Counted from the stretch's first letter, positions 10,415-22,890 are shown. The stretch is 64,000 bases of DNA from Rutstroemia sp. NJR-2017a BVV2 (GCA_002946415.1 NJPS01000046.1:1240001-1304000), one strand, 5' to 3'. Program-made: numbers and translations. The notes: a model not told the origin generated them from the letters alone.

Positions 10415-12758
10415 CTAAACAATGCTCCAAACACCTAGATCAAACCTGTTGATACGATTCTGGTCCCAAAGATCGACCTGCTCAAACGCATTCTGAATAC
10501 CGCCCCAGGCAGTCATTCGTTCAAGTTCTGCAGCTTCAATAGGATCACTTGCTGTCTGTCCAACTCCATCCCATTCATGCCATGGCTCTTCATCGGCTTC
10601 GCACTTTTCCCATTCACCGTCCAGCAAGTTCTTGCCTTTGCCAGGGACTGGAGCAGCCGGTACTTTGCCTTCCCTGAAGTACGCTCTGATCTTCCTGATC
10701 GTGCAAACTGATCTGGCAGCTAAGCTGCAATGTCCTACAGAATTCTGCTCCACGAGTGCGGCGTCCACAAACTTGCTGGCCATTTTTACTCCGGCAATCA
10801 GAGGGGTAACGGGATCAGCGCTGTTACTAATGTAGAAGAGGGGGAATGAGGTCTTGATTGGCTTTTGCCTGTGGGCAGGATGATTATCCCACCGCATCGG
10901 AGGGTCAATACTCGGTATGGTATATCCAGAGCACTGAATCAAGACTGACATCCAGCAATCTGCAAATGAGGAGAGTTTTACAAGCTCTCCAAACATGTCT
11001 TCTATCTCCGAAAATGTGTGGTTTAGCTAGAAGGAACTTATATTAGCATTGCGAAGAAAAGGTCTGAAATCAAATATACTGACTGGATATCTCTTATCAC
11101 CGCAAAGAGTGGCTCTTTCTGCATCACCAGGGTAATTGCGTTGTGGGCCGGCATGTTCACAGACAGGTTTGAGATCGTACGAAGGCGGCGTGGGTGTAAA
11201 CTCAAGTATCTCTCCAAGCTTCCGATCGAGGATATCAAGGGCTGTAGCAATGAGCGGAAACCGAGCTATAGGGGCGTATGCTGACATGAAAACCTGAAAC
11301 CTGAAATCCGAGACAGTCAGAACAGCAGGCATCTTAGTATCCCGCAAAACGAGAGGCAGAGGATTTTTCTGTAAATCCTCCATCACCGCCTGATACCTCT
11401 TATCAATATCTTCAACCTTGTCCCCATCTCTGTAGAATCTGCACGCAGATTTTGCAGTGTGGCAGTAGGTAAAGAATGAAGCCCATGCTTTATCCGTGTC
11501 TCTTTGACTTTCAACCCAAACTGGAGAAACATATTGGTCGGCGTCAACAACCCCATCGAGCACAAGCCGACCTACTCGGTCTGGAAACATGGAGGCAAAG
11601 GTGGACCCGAGTAGAGTCTAGGAACAGTTAGAGCTGTCATGAATAAAGAATGGCTGGAATCAGTTGGGAAACAGGTACGGAAATAAGCACACATACACCA
11701 TAGCTGAAGCCCCAGTAGACCAGCTTACCCTTGGTATCTACCCCTGAGTCTCTGCTCGTCTCTTTACTTTCCTCTTCCGAATGGCCCAACTCCGGTGTAA
11801 AGCTGTTCTGGTCTTTCTCAAGACCAGCAGTCCATACATCCCAAGCGTCGACGATGCTTAGCATATCTCTAGCGACGCTTGGAGTTTGTGCATGTCGGAA
11901 TATACTGTCCTTCCCACTCAAAGAATCTTTCTCCGCACATAACTTACTCATAAGTTTCGCATGCGCATCCCGTGATCTCAAGGCAGTTGAACTTGAATTA
12001 GGAAGACCAATCCCTGATAGTTGAGCAGTGTACAGTACCCTATGGTAATCTCCTCTAGCATAATCATCCTCCTCTTCACCGTTCGCACTGCTACCTGCAG
12101 CATATGGGAAAGAGAAACAATCGACCCGCGGCATCGTTGCCCCAACACCTCGAGGGTCAAAACCGATTATATCTTGATCCTCGCCAACAATCTGTTGAAG
12201 AGGGCGTCCTGCAAGAAGGACAAAATCAACACCACTTCCACCTGGTCCTCCAGGGTTTATAAGCATCGGTGATTTAGAAAACCCTTCGGTTTCTGCACGC
12301 ACACCAGGAAGCATAACGAGTGCTATGTGAACTTTAGGGTTGTTCTCGGAAGCATTCAGGGGCCGATGGTAGTCCATCGGCACTGTAAGGCGAGCACATT
12401 TGAACTTTTGCTCGAATCCCGGAAAACATGAATGCCATTCCAGCTTTTCGCTAGGAGTTATCTATGCATTTGTCAGTCACAGAATCTTGGGCGGATCTGT
12501 CAAGGTGATCCAAACATCGTCAAAATCAAGATATGTTGGTTCCTCCCGATCGAACGAAGTCCCATCTAAACTGTATATATCTGATAGAATAGCCCATGAC
12601 CACCAAGTGAACAGCACAACCGAGATAATAATCCCTGGCCATGTACGAGGACTCCTCGAAACCCTCACAGTGTTCAGTCGTCTAAATGTTTTCGGTAAAA
12701 GACTCCGGTCTTCCCCTCGATCTTCAATATCAAAATCATGAAATATCTTAGCAGCCAT
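10415..12758 (-). CDS. Membrane-anchored alpha/beta-hydrolase with TAP-like C-terminal domain (serine peptidase S33 type)
   Basis: Four exons: 12758-12516, 12461-11697, 11617-11084 and 11026-10415, 717 residues; all joins are phase 0. Introns are 54 nt, 79 nt and 57 nt (the last GTCAGT...TCTAG). An N-terminal single membrane span (WPGIIISVVLFTWWSWAIL, about residues 40-58) lies behind a charged tail, so a type II anchor is likely. The hydrolase fold shows the oxyanion/HG segment NPGGPGGSG, DIIGFDPRGVG, nucleophile elbow GFSYGTLLGS, acid NSADPVTP and catalytic His in NSVGHCSLA. The region around QCSGYTI to the end matches the TAP-like C-terminal domain of the tripeptidyl-aminopeptidase family. 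Substrate is unknown; exopeptidase activity on the outer or lumenal face is inference. The first intron hides the typical ITPSEKLEWHSC segment that precedes the VPMDYHRP core. Confidence 0.88.
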
Positions 12759-14100
12759 CTCTCAGGGGGTGCAAACTCAACCTCCGGGCAGGCTAGTAAT
12801 AAATAGAGTATAGACAGGAAGCATGAACAAACGCAATAAAAATATCGTGGGCAAAACTAACCACATCCACGGCGCACAAAGCTTGAGCTCGAGAATGAAA
12901 GTAGGAAAGAACTACAATAGCTAACTATTCGGAAGACAGCCTCATGAGACGATGACGAGCTGTAAGCACGTAATATGTCGAGAGCCATGCACGCCCAATG
13001 ACAATCCTTGCGCGGTTTCAAGCTTTCGTGTGCCTGCATCACCTGGGCACTGCACGCGCGGAAAGTGGGGTTACACCGCGCATGTGGCCTTTTGTGTGAT
13101 TGAAACGACGGATATTCTAGACAACGACTTTATTACACTCAGAAGATTGTTGGATGCGATATCTGTTGTGTCGCCTAACGCGCTTGATTTGAATCTTCAT
13201 GTATTTGACCGACAAAGTATTTTCCTAATTACAATCGAAACTATTGTTCGGAATATCATAGAACATTAACCATTCTGTGGGGAGTTGAAAGATGCAGGGA
13301 GTTTGAAAGACGCAGGGAGTGCCGAACATGCAAGGTTTTATGGTATGGATACAAAATGACTACGAAGTATTTCCCCTCAATCTACACACTCATCCACACT
13401 CCAGAAAACAAACACCTATCCTGCTAAGCGTAGAAGAGCGGCAGCGAAGTTTCTGGCTGCCTCACCTGCTTCGATTTTTCGAACATGAACGTCTTCCAAG
13501 TCATCAGTTCACCCCACGCTTCACATTCCTCAACATCTATACCAGGCAATGCTGTATAAGTGTCATTTAACTAACTATATTTAATGCCCTGATTTCTGTA
13601 TACTCATTTCGTTAAGACAACCTCAATGCAAAAAAAATACAAAAAACAACCATTGAAGTCATTCATTCATCATAAAGTCATCATCGCTCGAGCGTCTCTT
13701 CCTTCATCCCCTTCCCTGTCTCCCTTTCTTGTTTCCAATACAGCTGCAATCCGCCCTCCGCCAACTACAAAAAAGCTATCCACAAGAAAGCTTTACAAGA
13801 AGATGAATAAAAGGAAATACTACTCCATCAACCAAAAAAATATCCAGATATCAATCATTACTCCATCAACCCCTTCCGTTCCCCTCTCACCGACCATCCA
13901 ACCATCCATCCAATTATGACCTAACCAATCCCACCATACCAAACAATTAGGAATGATTCGCAATTTCTTCTTACAAGCAACAACCACTCGGTTTGACTTT
14001 TCTTCACCTCTCTTCGCTGTTCCGTGCCTTTTCCATCCCCTAAATATGCATTTGGCCGTTATCTCATCTCATATCATCTCCAGGTCGCAGTCCTCCAAGT
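12759..14100. other. Intergenic 1.3 kb: hydrolase promoter and 3' flank of the GBD/FH3 gene
   Basis: No recognised gene. The right half (13600-14100) is strongly C/T-rich on the plus strand with runs of A, typical of a 3' flank. A small imperfect direct repeat of about 18 bp (two copies of a GAGTTGAAAGATGCAGG-like unit) sits near 13282-13318. Short frames at 12952-13269 and 13319-13570 have no domain. Confidence 0.45.
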
Positions 14101-16826
14101 TTAAATCCAAATATCACCCACAGCACTAGTCCCCGCTCCGTTCTGCGCAAAACTCAACTTCATATCAATCTTAGGGGGTGCCTGTTCCACCAACGCGCCA
14201 CCGACTTTCTTTGGACTGGCGCCTTGTTTCCTAACCGGACTCTTGTTTTCCGCACTGGGACCGCATCGCACGTCTCTAGTTTCCCAGCCATCTGCAGCTG
14301 CTGCCGCGACCCAGCATCGCAATCCTGCGTGGACACCGCCATAGAACTTTTCTTTGCAAGTGCGCAATGTGGAGCCCATACATTTCTCCCAGCCGGAAAT
14401 GCGCAATTCATCGCGGACTTGGTTGCGCTCTTCGAGTGTTGGGAGGGAGGCAATGCAGCCGTTGATGATATCGAGGTGAGAGGCGAGATAATTCGTCGCA
14501 TCCCATTCGACGCCACCGACATATGGAGCTGCAGGGACAGGTGGAAGCTCTTGTGGGAAGTATTTTATCATGTACGGTAGGTCAGGCGGGAGGTCATCTG
14601 GTTGTTCCGGAGCATGTCGTGAGCCCGGGAGAGGGATGACGTTGAGATTGTGAAGGAAAATCCAGAAGACCTCCTTAGTAACATTAGTCACTTCCTTGCA
14701 CCAGACTTTGTATGGCCGTTGACGGTGCATATCAAGAACGAAGTCAACAGGACGTTCGGATTCTGTCGGTTCGGGGTCGCGAAGATAGGATAGAAGGAAT
14801 CGAGCACGTGTCGCGCGTTCACCAAGACTTGCCGACTTCAGGTAGGTGAAGAGAAGAGAGGTTACGATATTTCGGGTGGTAAATTCGGCCGGTCCTTTCT
14901 TCTCTTCGTCGAACAACATGTGTAGCAAAGCAGGGAATAGGGTTTTCTGAATCACGTTAAGATGTTGCAAGGCCAGCGCTGTAGTCGCAAGAGCCTTCAA
15001 GCAAAGCAAAACTTCGTGGAGCAGAGCATCTTCATGTTCTTCTCTGTAATGTAAGTCAGTAATACCGCCCGTCAAAGGAGTATGGTTGAAACTTGCCTCC
15101 ACTCGACCTCCATAGTCCTGTGCAACAGTCCTACAATTTCTTCCATTCCGCCTTGACGGATGAAAGTATCCGTCCAAGCCACAGTCTCATTCCGTAGAAG
15201 TAGTCTAAGTTTATGCAATCGACCAACTTCAACCAGCTCAGGTTTTTGGACTTTTCGTAAATACGAAACAAAATCATCAGGACACTGCCCCTTCGCCTTT
15301 GCGATAAGGTTTTGTGCTACGGCTGCACTAGCAGACGTAAGTGATCTGTTGCCCTCTTTCATGCTCTCTTGTGATTTCTTGTTCACAATAGTACCTTCAG
15401 ACTTTTTATCCTTTGCTGCGACGCGCTCGCGTTCTTTGCTACCTGATCGAGATAATGTGAATGTTCGGCTCCTTGGTCTCTTTTTCTTTTTCGTACTCGT
15501 CGCTTCATCTTCCTTTGCCCCCTCACCACTTGAGTCACTACCAGTGCTAGGCGGTCTGGTGGCTTTCGCGGCAGCAGCTATCTCAGCCCAGTCTTGCTTA
15601 ACGAAATCCTTCTTCATCGCTTTAGCAAGACTTCGCATCTTCCCTCTCTGATGTTCAGGGATGTTTCGTCTATCCAGCATTGCTTCGAACTCGGCATCGA
15701 TGTCGCTATCATTAAGCACTCGGTTCTGTTCAAAATTCGTGGAGGTAGGTGTCGGAGCAGGCGTCGGGACAGGCGTCGGAACAGGCGTCTGAGCAAGCGT
15801 CTGCTGTCCTTCCGCACCTCTTGCCTTGGCGGTAAAGGTAGATACTGCAGCCATAACGCGTGAGCCACGCTTACTTGATGTGGTTTGTAGAGAAGATGTC
15901 GACGTCGATGCGCGCTGGAAGGATGGTCTTGACTCGCCAGATGTCCGTACATCACAACTCTGCCTTTTCTCGTCCGAAACGCGCCTGTGGGTGTCAATGC
16001 TAAATCTATTATCACCACTCTTCCTGTGTATGTCTTGAATGCTAAAACTACTTGGCAGGTACGTGGAATGCGGCCGTATCGATCCGTCTCGGCTCGTAAG
16101 GCTTGGTTGTGTATTTTGTTCGTTGCAGAAATTCCGTTGTTTGCTTGGCGAATAGTTCTCGGGAGTATAGAGATCGATTTGGTCCTCCAAGAATTTTCCG
16201 CCTAAAGGTTGCTTTGCGAACATTTCACTGGAGAATTGAGAATAGATGGGTGGTTGTGACGCCGAATCAGAAACCGGTGACGAGCAATCGGGAGTCCGGT
16301 TTTCCTTGTCTTTCGAATTGCGGACCGCGAGCTCCACATCCAGCCTCAGACTTTTGGATGACTTTGGACGCGAAAGAAGGTTGACGATGTTCGTGGAAGA
16401 CTTCGTCTTTTTTGGTTTCTTCCCCTTTCCTTCTCGGACAGATGCTGATTTATCGGCATCCTTGGTCGGGCTGGCCAGCGACTTGAGCGACAGTACACTC
16501 AAAGTCTTCTTGTGTAATCCTCTTCCATCAATGCCAGATTTTGGCCGAAGCCCCTCCTTTGTAGTTTTGAGCGGTGATAAGGAACTCTGTTGATTCTGTG
16601 GAATGTCTGTGAGCGCGCGATCGTGAGTATAATCGTGCGAATAACAAGAAGTCATCTGTTCGAAGGAAGGAGAGGCGACAAAAACACCATCGTGCGGTGG
16701 TGGACTCGCGGGCGACAGCGTCGATCCTTCAGAAGGTGTGCGCTTATGTATAAATGCCTTCAATACCGATGCCGTCTTGGGACGCTTTGTATGAAATGAT
16801 TCTGGGTAAGGAAAACTGGTCGCCAT
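14101..16826 (-). CDS. GBD/FH3 (formin-type GTPase-binding) domain protein, Rid1-like
   Basis: Two exons, 16826-15097 and 15043-14101, 890 residues. The 53-nt intron uses a non-canonical GC donor (GCAAGT) with a normal ACAG acceptor; the join gives EVEWREEHEDALLHEVLLCL, a continuous helix, so I trust it. The first ~370 residues are disordered, Ser/Thr/Lys-rich with polybasic patches and a Pro-Thr repeat (about QTPVPTPVPTP). From about residue 375 comes a DFEAMLD/IPEHQRGKMRSLA motif typical of the diaphanous GTPase-binding domain, then armadillo-like FH3 helices to about residue 790. There is no FH1 or FH2, so it is not a formin. Fungal proteins of this layout are called Rid1-like, binders of Rho GTPases. 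A role in Rho signalling at the cortex is inferred. The start is the first true ATG (MATSFPYPESF). Confidence 0.8.
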
Positions 16827-17333
16827 GATGAGAAGCAATTGATAAAATCGACAAATTGATATTTTTCCTGCTCAAAAGCAAAAGAATAATACGGCAAATA
16901 AGTGCTATCTCATGGTGGTTAATTGAATGAAAATAATGAAAGCACTGGACTTGATTCTTGTGATCGACTACTTTCATATGATCTTGTTGATACAACCGTA
17001 ATGAAATTGCTACAGCAACCGACCTAGAGAGTCGCGATGCTTTGTAAATCTCACCCAATGAGCAACCCAGTTGTGATCCTGGCCAAAATACCCGGAATTT
17101 CGGATTGACAACTACAAGGGTAACTCTGTGAATCTCACAACCCGAATGGTAGATTTCGATAATTTGATGGGTCCGACGTTGAAATCTATTGAATTCCGAA
17201 TGAAATCTTGACTCATTTAACCTAAAGGCGATAGGATGCTGTGCTCCATATATCATCTAAATGCACCACCCCATTCCTTATTATCCCACTAATTCCTGTT
17301 ACGGTTACGTACAGTCCATAGAGAACTGGCCTT
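16827..17333. other. Upstream region of the GBD/FH3 gene and 3' flank of the Apd1-like gene
   Basis: 507 bp without a supported gene; AT-rich. A frame at 16744-17256 (-) overlaps the start of the downstream gene and shows no domain. Confidence 0.4.
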
Positions 17334-18558
17334 TTACCAGCTAAAGACTCCCCTCTGTCTATCAAATCCACCTCTTAATTGGCGTTCCGGCTTGATGAGT
17401 TTCCCTTGCAAGACAGTGAACTTCACGATCCCCTCACAGTCCTCGGGTCGTACTCTGGCAAGCCATAAGCATTGGGCTGCTCCCGGGTCCTCCTCTCCGG
17501 GAGGCACAACCTTTGAGGGCACGAGGTCTCCTTCCGCCTTTGCTCTCTCGACTTCATCGAGGCCAAAGGCATCGGGCCTTCTGTAGATCATGACGTTCGC
17601 CGAATACTTGTGTCCTCCTACGTGAGAAATGAAGAATATGCCAACTCCACCAGGTCTGTCATCATCCAAGTCTCTGAAAAGTCCAAGTGGCCGCAAGTGC
17701 CTCTCGAATTCCTTGCGCAACAATGGAGCACTCTGTCCACATCGCGCATCTCTAGTCTTTTGCGAGCAGAGAAGAATAAGCGCGCGATGGGGTGATGGAC
17801 GCGATGTAAGTTGTTCCCCAGACGGGAGAGGCTCCGGAAGAGATTTGGGTATAGAGATAGGTCCGAGAGGGGTGGTATTGGTCGGAGCTTTGTCGATAAA
17901 CTCTGTTATCAGCGTCGGTACAGCCTGTGGAGTAACGTTTTCAATCACGACGAATGCAGGCAGCAGGACAACGGTCGTGGGCTGCGAGTAATCTGTAGAA
18001 TGCGAAGGAGTGGGTATATTCGATGCAGATAGCATAAGCTTCTGTGGAGCGTTAGCATGTCTTACAGTATCGAGATACAGTACAGATGCAGGTACAAGCT
18101 ACAAGGCCTTGTACGAAGTAGAAATAACTCACCCCGTTACTGGGTTTGACGGCGCTGCGATCAATAGCTTCCATCACACTGCCTTTCTCATCCGCAACAT
18201 CTCTCACCCAATCGGCCTTTCCTGTTGCAACAAGAATGTGCGTACTCCACCCCTTGACATGGCCATATAATTTATCATCCTCGTCTATCTTAAACCCCTT
18301 CGGATACTGTACATGACAAGATTCGCAATCATGGTCGCAATCATCTCCATCAACGGCAGGGTCGACTTTGGGGAATATCTGATCGAGGGGTGTGTTTTCG
18401 GACGGCGTACCAGGAATTGGAGTAGATTGGCCTGAAATTGACTGCTTTGCAGAATTCAGGAGAGATTTGAATGTTGATGCCATGGTCTTTTTCTTGCGCG
18501 GGGTGGACGCATTCTGGCTGCTGGCATGGCTGCCGGTTTTATTTCCAGCGCTGGACAT
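17334..18558 (-). CDS. APD1: Apd1-like sucrase/ferredoxin-like protein with Cys2His2 2Fe-2S site
   Basis: Two exons, 18558-18133 and 18041-17334, 377 residues; the 91-nt intron (GTGAGT...CACAG) joins SNG to KLMLSAS in phase 0. The thioredoxin-like ferredoxin fold of the sucrase/ferredoxin-like family is indicated by an N-terminal CDHDCESCHVQYPKGFKID segment and a C-terminal metal site. Candidate ligands are Cys234 and Cys243 (in LLCSQKTRDARCG) and His282 and His286 (SHVGGHKYS). Their spacing of 9, 39 and 4 residues is what I recall for yeast Apd1, whose cluster is held by two Cys and two His. Yeast Apd1 is cytosolic, named for actin patch distribution, and linked to redox-drug sensitivity. 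The first 30 residues are basic and Ser-rich; MASTFKS within them is an alternative start. Divergent from the next gene with 438 bp between. Confidence 0.87.
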
Positions 18559-18996
18559 TTGGGTGGGTTAATTGCGTATTCCGGGACTGCACTACGGCAG
18601 TGACGGCTATTCTGATTGGTTAGAGATTTGCTTAAATCCACCAAAATGTGCGAGATAACCGGTGGACGGGCTTATCAGATCCGGATTTACAGTTATCTGA
18701 TGCGAAGAGATTCACTGAATCTCAAATCTCGAATCTCAACCACAATCAATCCACAGAAACAACACGGTACAAAATGTCAAAATCGAGGAGCTTGCTCAAA
18801 GACTGAAGAATTTCGTGTCATTTATACCTCTCGGTCTATCTTTCCTTGCTCGCGGCGTCCGATTGTATTGTGAGGCAGTGAATGAATTGCACGACGGTAT
18901 ATTCGTTATGTCCGGATTTCCGTCGTATCTGCCTTCGATTCGGTCCCGAAATTTCGACCGAGTATCCTTCTTGATGTGATTGGCTACTCTACTGCC
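18559..18996. promoter_or_regulatory. Divergent promoter between the Apd1-like and OB-fold-like genes
   Basis: 438 bp between two ATG codons on opposite strands. I see no long repeat or clear operator. Confidence 0.4.
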
Positions 18997-20100
18997 ATGG
19001 CACCTAAAGTCGTATTCCTGGTGGGAGCACCTGCAGCTGGCTCACTCAACTGGGATGAACGAGAGCTACTCAATGATTTCACAGAGCCCTTCGTCCAGTT
19101 CCTTCACCTGCCCCAAACGACTTCTTATGCCACATCAGAAAATGCCCAGTCAATCCTCTCGACCCCAGACAATGCACCAGCATGGCGTTCACTTCCGCTC
19201 GAACGCCAACACCTCGTGACGGGCATCTCTCAAGACCACGCCTACCAACCTGTATACCATGGCCTCGATTTCTTCGCTACCACGACCTTCCTTTCCCAAT
19301 CAGAGCTTCAGTCGCAATCCCTACTCGATGACTCGCAAGTTTCCGTCGAATCTGTAGAGAAGGCCATTTCACAATTCTACGAGCATTCTTATGCCATCCA
19401 TGCCGATGTACCTTCGTCGCAACTCGCGCCACATGATACGTTTCTCACCGGTGTAGAAAGTTCATATTCAACATCTAGAGCGGATGATTCCCAATTTGAT
19501 AGTCGCCTTACAGATTCCTTTACAAGTGATACAGACATTCCTATCGGGGGACACATTACGAATCTTAAAGATATTCCTCACGCAGGTTATCTGGCCGAGA
19601 TCTCACCAGGCACAGTGACCGTCAATATCATCGGGGGCATCATTTCCATAACTCCTCCTCGGGAGATAACCACCCGTCGAGGTGCAAAGACGTCCTTGCT
19701 AGAAATCCTCGTTGGAGACGAGACCAAGAGCGGATTCGGAATTACCTTTTGGCTATCCAGGAACGCAAAAGACACCACCAGCGAGGTTCTAGAAAGTCTC
19801 AGAGTTCAAGATATCGTACTCATGAAGGACGTGGCACTGGGCAGTTTCAGGGGAAAAGTGCACGGCCAAAGTCTAAGGAAAGACAGGACCAAGTGCGCAC
19901 TACTCTACCGGTACAAGATCGGTAGAAGCGACATCGGAGGCTGTTATGGACGGAGAGACTTTGCTGCAAAAGAACCAAATGCCCAGTTAGCAAAGGCGAA
20001 GAGAGTGAGAGACTGGGTGACTAGTTTCGTCGGGGTTGCCAATGTGCCAAAACAAGGTGTTAAGAGAGCCAGGGAAATGTTACCGCCGGATACGCAATAA
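18997..20100 (+). CDS. Conserved hypothetical protein, possible OB-fold nucleic-acid-binding domain
   Basis: Intronless, 367 residues. The upstream in-frame GTG at 18976 is not used as start; the first ATG (18997) gives MAPKVVFLVGAPAAGSLNWD. I do not recognise the family by name. Residues 1-170 are mixed, with several Ser/Gln-rich loops. Residues about 190-300 (PHAGYLAEISPGTVTVNIIG, then SLLEILVGDETKSGFGITFWL and VQDIVLMKDVALGSFRG) have the alternating-strand pattern of an OB-fold, as in RPA- or telomere-type single-strand DNA binders. That is pattern judgement only. The C-terminus is Lys/Arg-rich (AKAKRVRDW, KRAREM). Single-strand DNA binding is a hypothesis. Confidence 0.75.
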   Translation: MAPKVVFLVGAPAAGSLNWDERELLNDFTEPFVQFLHLPQTTSYATSENAQSILSTPDNAPAWRSLPLERQHLVTGISQDHAYQPVYHGLDFFATTTFLSQSELQSQSLLDDSQVSVESVEKAISQFYEHSYAIHADVPSSQLAPHDTFLTGVESSYSTSRADDSQFDSRLTDSFTSDTDIPIGGHITNLKDIPHAGYLAEISPGTVTVNIIGGIISITPPREITTRRGAKTSLLEILVGDETKSGFGITFWLSRNAKDTTSEVLESLRVQDIVLMKDVALGSFRGKVHGQSLRKDRTKCALLYRYKIGRSDIGGCYGRRDFAAKEPNAQLAKAKRVRDWVTSFVGVANVPKQGVKRAREMLPPDTQ

Positions 20101-20607
20101 TTCGATCGCAGACTGGACCGAGCGCTTCGTCTCTATGGTCATATGACTGCATCACACTGGCAGTCGTGGTTCGCCAAGCTTTTAGAATTCCGCTACACTC
20201 TCTCACTCTTTCTCCCGGATGTCTTGGAGCAGAATCAATTTTCCCGTCTTGCTAGGTTAGTGTCTTATATGCTCGTAGCAACGGAAACACATGGCCTTTC
20301 TTGCAGCTCATAATCCAGAACAAGACGCTCTCCGCAAATGCCTAGATTAAGAGTTCATGTCAAGAACTCAAGCAACAGCCCTGCTATATGCACATAATTG
20401 TCTCATGTTCTAGTGTCTGCTGCACCTGGAAACATGCAATTTTCAATACCCATATGCGAATGTCAAACCAGCATCCTGAAACCCGGGGTGAAGGGGCACA
20501 GAACATAGGAGGATGCGGAAAGGGAATGGAGGTAGTGTAATGTGATTCATGTTTGTTCGGGTGTGCCTAATTTACATCTAGAACTACATCATGTATTGAG
20601 TCTAGAC
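20101..20607. other. Convergent 3' region (OB-fold-like / Zn2Cys6 regulator)
   Basis: 507 bp between two stop codons, no gene seen. Confidence 0.45.
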
Positions 20608-22890
20608 TTAAGTGGGCTGTCCCGCAAGTAACTGTTCCCATTGCACCCATTCATCGGGCTCAAGATCAAAAGAAAGGAGGTTCGAGAAATCATAAGTCCC
20701 GGCAGGGTCAAAATCAACCAACGGATTTCCATCATAGCCAAGGTTTGCTCCATCACTAGGTTCTGTGATATCCGCAAGCTCTCCCCTGAATTCTGTCGCG
20801 CTAGCACGTTTGGCCAACGGTCGACGACATCTCCTAATCGCAGCAATATACCACGGCGTCTCCCACTCTTCCATTCCATTTTCCCTCCTCGCCAGTATAC
20901 ACTCCTCCCAAACCTGCAGCGTCCAATTCCCCAACGCCTTATAAAGCGCCTCGTTCGTCTGTTCCACAATCTGCGGACAAGTCTCGTAGACCTTGCCAAC
21001 CAATTCCCACGCCTTATCAACCTCGGGCCCTGTCTTGCGATGGCGCGCTTCGATCAGTACGCATAGAAGCGTATCCCATAGATAGCTGGTGCTGATCGAC
21101 CACTTGAATTTGCGTAGTTGGGGGCTGGTTTGTGTGAGATTTGAGTACTCGAGGAGCTTGATGGCGTTGTTGAAGATGATTTCTCGTTCGGTTTGGGGAA
21201 TTTTCATTCCCTGATCGGCGAATTGACGGGGGTTGTGCGCAATGAGCTTTAATTTGCAGATGACGGATCGGGCGAGGATGGATATGAGGTAGTGGAGCGA
21301 GTTAGATGGGTCACAATATCGTAGGTACTTCGTTTCGAAAAGTTCTTCGGTTTGCTGGATCGCAATGTCTTTATCGGAAAGTGTGATGGAAGAGTTTTCA
21401 AGTTTGTCCCGGCGAGCGTCACCTAAGAATTGTGGAGTGATCCTGCGAAAGGCATCTGTGATGTCGCATCTTAATAAGCACAGAACAACGGACGTGATTC
21501 CTGTGCGTTCGGAGGGTGGCTCAGTCATTTCCGGGCTAAGCTGTTCGTCCTCGATATTTAGTGGTACCTTGGTATCGCTGAGGAATAAGTCACCGGATGG
21601 TTTCATGCCGGAGAACTCAGATGTACGACAATCAATATTGACAATGAGCCACCAAAGACGCCGTCGCATCTCCGTTTCAAAAGGCGAAAGCCCAAGTGAT
21701 TGGCCGTCCCTATGAAGGCCCATTCTGCGTGCAAGTCTCACCGCTACCCCGGACAGGACGTACAATGAATCACTTTGGTTATTACCTCTCACGCCCATCT
21801 AAAGCCGTCAGTGAAGCACTGGTTTCCTAGCTGAACCAAAAAGACTCACAAGGTAAAGCAAAAAGGCTTGCAATGTCATTAAGCTAGATGTGTTCAGGAA
21901 ATTTGCCTTTATCAAGGCCTGGTGAGCTGCAAGCTTATATCGCAGAAATATGGTAGATTTCCGTTCACCAAGCAGTGATAAGCACTCATCTTCATCCAGA
22001 GAGCGGCATACAACAAGATAGAATGCAAAGATGATAGCCTCAAGACTTTTCGGGGTGTCATGGAGCTCTCGAATCGCGCCTGTCAGCTGTGACCAAAAAG
22101 TCGGAAGGTGTAGGAGTTTTGCCGCAGCATCAATCCTGTCAAGGTAGACCTGCCACATCTTTTTCAGGATATTCATAGGCGGATGGAGTGCTGCGAGATC
22201 TCCAATGATAGGGTATGTGCCTAGGATAAGACTGTCATCTCCGGGTGTGTCGACCAGGAGAGACGTGGAATTACGCCCATTGGTGTACTCAACGGGCGTT
22301 TCTTCCTCCTCCTGGGGGTGTTGAAACTGGTCGAAGTTAGAGAGGAGCTACATTGACAAGCAACCATAAACAGAGCTGGCACATACATCCTCTCCTAGAA
22401 TAGACCAGGGTCCGCTACTGGAATCAGTAAATGTTCAATCATCCTATGAATTATAAACCACTTACTTATCAAAATATCTTGAGGAGCCATTTTTGGCAAC
22501 GAGCTTCCTTTTCGTCTCGTCAAACACATGCTTACTACTTTGGGCCTTTTCATCAGATTGGGCAACATCATTCATATCGACATCGGCATCTGGTCGCAGT
22601 TCCTCGTCCGAGCTATCATCCTGTACTGATGGTTCAATTTTTGCGCCGTAGGATTTCAGTATCTCTTCATATCTCTTGAGCTTTGCATGAAGTCCTTCCT
22701 TAGATGATTTCGTCCTTTTCCGCTTTCCGCGGACTGGAGCGATGAAGCTGCATTCTTTGGCCGCTTTCTTGCAGTTGGAGCATGGGGTGCGTCGATCACA
22801 TTTGACCTTGCGTTGGCGACATCCCAGACATGAGAAAGGCTTCAATGTGTCAATTGGGATCCCATTCTCGGATGCCGGAGTATCTGACAT
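20608..22890 (-). CDS. Zn2Cys6 fungal transcription factor
   Basis: Four exons: 22890-22466, 22417-22387 (31 nt), 22347-21850 and 21798-20608, 714 residues. Introns are GTAAGT...TCCAG (48 nt), GTATGT...TGTAG (39 nt) and GTGAGT...TTTAG (51 nt). The N-terminus holds the binuclear zinc cluster at residues 21-47 (Cys21-x2-Cys24-x6-Cys31-x5-Cys37-x2-Cys40-x6-Cys47) with the basic linker GKRKRTKSS, then a short coiled-coil dimerisation stretch. The middle-homology (fungal_trans) domain spans about residues 170-500 and includes ARRMGLHRDG...ETEMRRRLWW, its usual signature. The C-terminus is acidic and ends PDEWVQWEQLLAG, a plausible activation segment. The true ATG is MSDTPASENG; an upstream GTG is ignored. 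It is head-to-head with an MFS transporter gene (528 bp apart), so the transporter is its likeliest target (inference). Confidence 0.9.
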
